Positions 59,539-64,000 of a DNA stretch of 64,000 nucleotides are shown here, one piece after another (the stretch's first letter is position 1; each line of letters starts with the position of its first letter). Origin of the DNA: Thiohalocapsa sp. (GTDB lineage: Bacteria > Pseudomonadota > Gammaproteobacteria > Chromatiales > Chromatiaceae); contig JAIPFF010000012.1 in NCBI GenBank assembly GCA_021736785.1, forward strand, positions 44,866 to 108,865. The letters run 5' to 3'. The notes beneath the pieces were generated by a model. The model was not told where the DNA came from. It saw nothing but the letters and a program-made list of their open reading frames with translations, and did no database searches. Position numbers and translations under genes: made by a program.

Positions 59539-61142
59539 GCCGTCGCCAGCCGATCGCGCAGGCGCCGTGGGCCGGGCCCGGGCGGCGGGCAGACCCGCAA
59601 TGCCCGCTCGGGCTCCACGGCGAAATGCCGCCGGTGCCGCAGATAATCCTCGGCGCTCGTCAACAGCGCACTATCGCCGAAGCGCGATTTGGCCTCGGCA
59701 ATCACGGTGGCGGCTCCGCGCAGCCGGCCCAGCGAGACCAGCGAGCTTGCCTGATGCGCCGCCTGCTTCAGCTGCAGACTCACGGCCGCGTCCTGCGCCG
59801 CTCTGCAGTGCACGGCCGCTGGCTCGTCTCCGAGGGCTTGCGCACAACGCGCCTGGCCGGCGAGGCTCTCTGGCGCCCCGTCCGTCAGCACCGCGAGCCA
59901 GCGGTAGAGCGCGAGTGCATCGGCCCGTCGAGCGCCGGATTCCATCCTCGCCGCCAGTGCCTCGACCTCCGTAATGCAGTACAGGCCGGCGTCGTTTTCC
60001 TGCGCGAGCTCGGCGGCGCGTAGCCATGGACGCGGTTTCGGGCCATGCACCAGATAAGCGAACAGCGGCGCCAGCGGATTGCCGTGTGGCGAGCAGATCA
60101 TCAGCGTGGCGTGTGTCTCCGTGAGCCGGGCCGCGCGCACGAAGGCGACCTGCGCCGCGTCGGTCTCCATGACCAGCAGAGCCCGCGGGCGGTCAGGTTG
60201 GCCGAGCGCCGCCAGAAACTTCGGGATCATGCGCTGATTACCGGTGATCAGGATGACGTCGGCCTGCTGCACCGCGTCCAGCAGGGCGGCCAGCGTGTCC
60301 AAGTCTTCGCCCTCCCGAAAGCAAATACCCCCGCCCGTCATCGCCGCACGCGCGGTGTCGGCGTGCACACCGACGGCGCTGCGCAGCATCCTCAGCTCGC
60401 TCGCGCCCATGCCGTACGCATCGGCGTGTTCGGGGCTCAGCAAAGACAGCGTGCGCCCGTAGCCGTCGGTGAAAACGGCGCATCGCATTGCGCGCGGCTC
60501 GATCTGCGCGCGAAGGGCTTCAATGGTTGCACGTGCCCCGATGAAGGCATTCGGCCGCGTCTCTCTAGCGGGGGAGACAGCCCGGTGCCAGGCCAAGTAT
60601 GCCCTGCCGGGTAAGACCGCGATGTCGGCGGCGTCGCCGCAGCGGACATGACAGGCGACACGCAAAGCCTGCGTCTCGCCGTGGTCTGCCGCGGGCGCGA
60701 AGACACGCCGCAGGCGTGCCTGCAGTGCGCGATCGACGGCGCTATCGGCAGTCTCCAGCAGCGCGACCAACATCTCGCGAATATCGCCGCGCAGTTGCAG
60801 CACCGCGAGCGACGGGCCGCTTTCCGCGTCGTCCCACAGCACCGAGCGCATGTAGGCCTCGAGGCCGGCGCGACCGGAAACACCTGCCGCGCCCAGCAAC
60901 TTCGGCGACACGTCGACCGTGCGCCGCGGTAGCCGCAGCAGCGCGGCATCCGCTGGCTCGAACACCCGGCCCAAGTCGTAGCGCGGCCAAAACCCCGGCG
61001 GGCTCCGGTCGCTGTGCAGCGGCGTCAGCCGAAACTGCAGTCCGGCATCGGCACCGAGCCGGTAGAGCAGCGCGAACTGCATCAGCTGATCGGTGAAGCC
61101 CACCCCGGCCGTGATCGAAATGGTGAAGAAGCGGTCGGTCAT
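59445..61142 (-). CDS. glycosyltransferase-like protein (fucosyltransferase superfamily features)
   Basis: From ATG 61142 this is a 565-residue protein. ISITAGVGFTDQLMQFALLY near the start, a HVRCGD motif at about residues 165-170, AVFTDGYG and LITGNQRMIPKFLAAL resemble the nucleotide-sugar features of GT11-type fucosyltransferases (HxRxGD motif). The C-terminal 200 residues look like helical TPR-type repeats (ADALALYRWLAVL, GQARCAQALGDEPAAVHC). The sugar and acceptor are unknown, and the family assignment is weak. The last 94 bases overlap the end of the convergent methyltransferase gene, suggesting either a shared locus or a late stop. Confidence 0.55.
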   Translation of the reverse strand: MTDRFFTISITAGVGFTDQLMQFALLYRLGADAGLQFRLTPLHSDRSPPGFWPRYDLGRVFEPADAALLRLPRRTVDVSPKLLGAAGVSGRAGLEAYMRSVLWDDAESGPSLAVLQLRGDIREMLVALLETADSAVDRALQARLRRVFAPAADHGETQALRVACHVRCGDAADIAVLPGRAYLAWHRAVSPARETRPNAFIGARATIEALRAQIEPRAMRCAVFTDGYGRTLSLLSPEHADAYGMGASELRMLRSAVGVHADTARAAMTGGGICFREGEDLDTLAALLDAVQQADVILITGNQRMIPKFLAALGQPDRPRALLVMETDAAQVAFVRAARLTETHATLMICSPHGNPLAPLFAYLVHGPKPRPWLRAAELAQENDAGLYCITEVEALAARMESGARRADALALYRWLAVLTDGAPESLAGQARCAQALGDEPAAVHCRAAQDAAVSLQLKQAAHQASSLVSLGRLRGAATVIAEAKSRFGDSALLTSAEDYLRHRRHFAVEPERALRVCPPPGPGPRRLRDRLATAYRGLTASMFRLIGKRRPSNCNGRDAQSSKS

Positions 61143-61569
61143 GACGGTTCGCGATAAGAGATGCCGCAAGTTTGCGCTGCCCGGATTGATCTGAATCCGG
61201 CCTCGCCAGTGGGGCGATGCAGGCGCAGCGTGCTCCCCCGACAGATCCCGATCAAGCGTCGCTTCGGACAGCACGCCGTCGCCTATGCGCCGTCGCCTGG
61301 CCGGTGCGGCCGATCGAACCTGACAGGACGGGGCTTCGACGACTGCAATGCAGCGTACAGGCGGGGCATGCGCGGTGTCTCGCGTCTCGCCTATCCGAAT
61401 CCCGGGCATCCGGTTCTCGGGTATGGGGCATCGGGTTGCGGTACATCCTTAACGTCGGCCGCCTTGTCACGGTCTGACAAGGCGGCTGTGCAACATTGGC
61501 GCGCACCCCCGCCGATCGCGGCCGGCAGACGCCCGCATCGGTCGACCCATGCATACGCAAGGAGCCGCC
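61143..61569. other. divergent intergenic region with an imperfect 15-bp repeat
   Basis: No gene is supported in these 427 bases between divergent genes. Imperfect 15-bp units ATCCGAATCCCGGGC (61393), ATCCGGTTCTCGGGT (61408) and ATGGGGCATCGGGTT (61423) adjoin each other. The stem-loop at 61458-61486 is described separately. Promoters for both flanking genes probably lie here; none stands out. Confidence 0.4.
61458..61486. other. 11-bp perfect inverted repeat
   Basis: GCCGCCTTGTC / GACAAGGCGGC with a 7-base loop lies 84 bases before the ATG of the next gene. No T-run follows on either strand. It may be an operator, a leader hairpin, or a bidirectional Rho-independent-like structure. The TTGTC...GACAA core gives it two-fold symmetry suited to a dimeric regulator. 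Confidence 0.5.
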
Positions 61570-62583
61570 ATGTCCGTTGTTTCCGAATACCTATCCGCCG
61601 TCACGCCGGGCGAGCCCGTCACTTACCGCAACCTGACCCTGTTCCCGTTGCTCGGCGACGGGCCGGCCGAGCCGGACTACCTGCTGCTCGATGCCGCGTT
61701 GGCCGCCGGTCAAGCGCGGGTCACCGAGGTCTCCGATGCGGGCAGCGTGCCGGAGCTGGCGTTCGACAATCACGGCGACCGGTCCGTGTTGCTGCTCGAC
61801 GGCGAAGAGCTCGTCGGCGCCAAGCAAAACCGCATCCTCAACCTGAGCGTGCTGGCACCGCCCGGCAAGCGGACCGTGATTCCGGTCTCCTGTGTCGAGG
61901 CCGGCCGCTGGCAAGCGCTGTCCGCCGAGCTCACCAGCGCGCGGCGCGCCCATTTCGCGGGCGGCCGCGCCCGCAAGGCGGCGCAGGTGAGCGCCTCGCT
62001 GCACAGCCAAGGGTCGCCCCGCGGCGACCAATCCGCCGTGTGGGCGGACATCGAGTCGAAGGCCGGCCGCATGGGCGCGAAGTCCGCCACCAGTGCGGCG
62101 GCGGCGCTCTACGAGACACATCGGGGCAGCCTCGACGACTATCTCGGCGCGTTCTCCGCGGTCCCGGCCCAGCGGGGCGCGGTGTTCGTGCTGAACGGAC
62201 GCGTCCTCGGCCTCGACCTGTTCGACAGCCCCGCAACCCTCGACGTCTTGCTGCCGAAGCTGGTCGAGAGCTGCGCGCTCGATGCGCTCGATACGCTCGG
62301 CGACGAGCCGGCGGAAACGCCCGAACAAGACGGCCCCGGCATCGTGCAGCGCTTCCTGGCAAGCGTCGGCGCCGCCGACCTGCAGCGTTTTCAGGCCATC
62401 GGCGAAGGACAAGACCTGCGAATCTCGCGCCCCGGCCTCTCCGGCGGCGCACTCGTCAAAGACGGGCGCGTCATCCACCTATGCGCCTTCGAGACCGCCG
62501 CCCCCGGCGCCGATGACGAAGGCCATCGGCCCCGCGGCAGCCGGATCGTGCGGGTGACGAGACGCGCGCGCGGGCCAAGATAG
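61570..62583 (+). CDS. DUF6569/ARPP-1-like protein
   Basis: From ATG 61570 (AAGGAG at 61559-61564 is correctly spaced, better than ATG 61549) the protein has 337 residues. GEPVTYRNLTLFPLLGD, LLLDGEELVGAKQNRI and VIPVSCVEAGRW are the hallmark segments of a family I recall as DUF6569/ARPP-1 (ARG and Rhodanese-phosphatase-superfamily-associated). The biochemical role of the family is unknown; it is often near NAD or RNA metabolism genes in other genomes. No such neighbours are seen here. Confidence 0.75.
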   Translation: MSVVSEYLSAVTPGEPVTYRNLTLFPLLGDGPAEPDYLLLDAALAAGQARVTEVSDAGSVPELAFDNHGDRSVLLLDGEELVGAKQNRILNLSVLAPPGKRTVIPVSCVEAGRWQALSAELTSARRAHFAGGRARKAAQVSASLHSQGSPRGDQSAVWADIESKAGRMGAKSATSAAAALYETHRGSLDDYLGAFSAVPAQRGAVFVLNGRVLGLDLFDSPATLDVLLPKLVESCALDALDTLGDEPAETPEQDGPGIVQRFLASVGAADLQRFQAIGEGQDLRISRPGLSGGALVKDGRVIHLCAFETAAPGADDEGHRPRGSRIVRVTRRARGPR

Positions 62584-62810
62584 CGTCATTGGGGCGGATG
62601 GGTGATCGGCGTGTGGGGCCGTTGCGCCGATCAAGGGCATTGCATGGTGGCGTTTGCGAGGAGCTGACGGGCGGGCAGATACGTTTGGCGGTGCTAGTCG
62701 ATAAGGTACTGGATACCGGCGTCTGCGTTGAGATTTTGCACCCAATTCCGCGGGTGCTGCACTGGCGCCGACACCCTAGAAGTGAATCTTTTCGGCCGTA
62801 TGCCAACTCG

Positions 62811-62946
62811 ATGCATCATCTGATCGAGGCAAATCGCGAACGCGTGAAGGCTCTGGGGGCTCATTACGGCATCAAGCACGTGCGCGAGTTCTGTTCGATG
62901 CTACGCCGGTCCGGGCAACGATATCGACCTGCTCCTCTCGCTATAG
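62811..62946 (+). pseudogene. remnant of an MNT-type nucleotidyltransferase
   Basis: The frame from ATG 62811 reads MHHLIEANRERVKALGAHYG then IKHVREFCSML, which resembles the start of MNT-family minimal nucleotidyltransferases (expected ..VFGSxARG..SDIDLL). After a shift of frame the same DNA gives GNDIDLLLSL and a TAG at 62944-62946, so the Asp-x-Asp catalytic motif is present but out of frame and Gly-Ser is altered to Cys-Ser. It is therefore a broken remnant, often found in HEPN/MNT toxin-antitoxin pairs; no HEPN gene is seen. The rest of 62584-63030 holds nothing else I recognise. Confidence 0.6.
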
Positions 62947-63071
62947 CGCGGCCGCAGCGGACAAGCATTAGGGGCCCTTCAGATCGGCGTCCAAGCACTC
63001 GCCCTACGAAATGCAGATGTTGTCACTTAGGGAAACCCTGATTTATTCCGCCCAAACCAATAGGGCCAGAA

Positions 63072-63080
63072 TGCTATAAT
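63072..63080 (+). promoter_or_regulatory. extended -10 element for the transposase
   Basis: TGCTATAAT is an exact extended -10 (TG-n-TATAAT) with the hexamer at 63075-63080, 40 bases before the transposase ATG at 63121. No clear -35 precedes it. Extended -10 promoters do not need a good -35. Confidence 0.6.
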
Positions 63081-63120
63081 CGTTCCGTCCACGACGACCA
63101 GCCCACGGAGCCGCCGAGCC

Positions 63121-64000
63121 ATGTCCGAGATGCCCAAGCAGCTGTCCTTTGCCGATGCCGAGTATCAGTCCAAGAAGAAGCAGACGCGCCGCGAGCGCTT
63201 CTTGGCCGAGATGGATCGGGTGGTGCCGTGGGCGGAGTTGGTCGGCGAGCTGCGCCCGCACTACTACAAGGAATACGGTCGCGGTCGCGGACGCCCGCCG
63301 ATTGCCTTGGAGCGCATCCTGCGCATGCTCTGCCTGCAGCAGTGGTTCACGCTCTCCGACGAGGGACTCGAGGACGCGGTCTACAACAGCCAGGCGTTCC
63401 GCGCCTTCCTCGGTCTGGACTTGGCGCGCGAGTCGGTACCGGATGCCACTACGGTGCTGAAGTTCCGCCGCCTGCTCGAGAACAAAGGGCTCGGCGAGCG
63501 GTTGTTCGAGCGGGTCAACGCGCTGCTGCGCGAGCGCGGGCTTATCCATGCGCCGTCCTCGACCAAGAACGCCGAGAAGGCGCGCGATCCCGAGATGCAC
63601 CAGACCCGCAAGGGCAATCAGTGTACAACGGCCAAGAAAGCGCACATCGGCGCCGACCTGCATAGCGGCGCGGTGCATAGCCTCTCGTGCACCGCCGCCA
63701 ACGTCTCCGATATCGCCGAGACCGTCAATCTGCTGCACGGGCGCGAGACGACGGTGTTCGCCGATGCCGGCTACATCGGGGCGGACAAGCGCCCGGAGCT
63801 CGAGGACCGCGACCTGCAATGGCAGATCGCCGAGAAGCGCGGCAAGCTCGCGGCGATGGAGGACGGCGAGTTGAAGGAACTGGCCCGCCAGGCCGAACGC
63901 CTGAAGGCGCAGACCCGCGCGCGGGTCGAGCATCCGTTTCATGTCGTCAAGAACCTGTTCGGTCATCGCAAGGTGCGCTACCGCGGGCTGAAGAAGAACG
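63121..64000 (+). pseudogene. IS5-family transposase lacking its first catalytic Asp, truncated by window end
   Basis: The open frame runs from ATG 63121 to the window edge (293 codons). KQLSFADAEYQSKKKQTRRE and DPEMHQTRKGNQ are IS5 hallmarks. In IS5 the segment before SSTKN carries GTLVDATII, whose Asp is the first DDE residue. Here LLRERG is joined directly to LIHAPSSTKN, a loss of about 12 codons that removes that Asp. The following NQCTTAKKAHIG differs from NQWHFGMKAHIG in a way that matches two compensating one-base shifts. The second Asp (FADAGYIG) and the Glu (RVEHPFHVV) are kept. The enzyme is probably inactive. Confidence 0.8.

Larger units (their letters stand above)
63031..64000 (+). 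mobile_element. IS5-family insertion sequence, right end beyond window
   Basis: The element probably begins at 63031 with GGAAACCCTGATTTATTC. The four bases before it (TTAG, 63027-63030) fit the YTAR target duplication typical of IS5. The right end, the second inverted repeat and the second TTAG lie beyond the window. It carries one transposase frame. It lies next to the decayed nucleotidyltransferase. Confidence 0.75.

Overview
The window is high-GC DNA (about two thirds G+C by eye) carrying gene orders typical of Gammaproteobacteria, most likely a purple sulfur bacterium of the order Chromatiales. The ATP synthase beta subunit reads like the enterobacterial protein. The pairs mlaFEDCB-murA-hisGDC and kdsC-lptCAB-rpoN-hpf-ptsN-hprK-rapZ are chromosomal blocks of that group. 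The phototroph signature is a RuBisCO-like protein resembling the IV-Photo type of Chlorobium and purple bacteria. It sits with a class III PHA synthase (phaE/phaC, the Allochromatium type), oxygen-independent ubiquinone genes (ubiT, ubiU, ubiV) and a carotenoid-oxygenase gene. No tRNA, rRNA or CRISPR array was found.

Layout. 1-3037: end of the ATP synthase operon (atpA 3' end, atpG, atpD, atpC). 3191-6924: an FKBP-type isomerase, then glmU-glmS. 7564-11722: idi-ubiT facing ubiU-ubiV and a YhcC radical SAM gene. 11972-13696: yjbQ plus RuBisCO-like protein. 13809-18380: divergent pha locus (phaE-phaC leftwards, phaA-phaR rightwards). 18642-24441: ribF, murJ, rpsT, an unassigned GT-B-like protein and a carotenoid oxygenase interrupted by an in-frame TAG. 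24596-28189: YajD HNH protein and a PBP-SEDS pair. 28340-36228: hisC-hisD-hisG-murA-mlaBCDEF, all leftwards. 37009-48903: kdsC-lptC-lptA-lptB, rpoN, hpf, ptsN-hprK-rapZ, EIIA-Man, HPr, EI and mgtE, all rightwards. 49052-62583: class I aldolase, several unassigned proteins, a secreted Cys-containing protein with a partner, YjgR, a periplasmic eukaryote-like cyclophilin, a periplasmic DNA ligase, a PcfJ-like protein, a methyltransferase overlapping a glycosyltransferase-like gene, and a DUF6569/ARPP-1-like protein. 62811-64000: a decayed nucleotidyltransferase remnant and an IS5-family element, cut by the window end, whose transposase lacks its first catalytic Asp.

Functional themes. Much of the core content is cell-envelope supply: UDP-GlcNAc (glmS, glmU), peptidoglycan precursors (murA, murJ, PBP-SEDS), LPS transport (kdsC, lptCAB) and outer-membrane lipid asymmetry (mla). 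A regulatory phosphotransferase set (EI, HPr, HPr kinase, EIIA-Ntr, EIIA-Man, RapZ) has no sugar permease beside it. Isoprenoid supply (idi) is directly coupled to anaerobic ubiquinone synthesis. The right third, 50-64 kb, is the accessory part and holds most of the unassigned genes.

Most noteworthy: the amber codon in the carotenoid oxygenase, the yjbQ-RLP gene pair, the extra SEDS-PBP pair, the secreted protein pair with unlike base composition at 52 kb, the human-cyclophilin-like exported isomerase, and short degenerate tandem repeats just after several genes.
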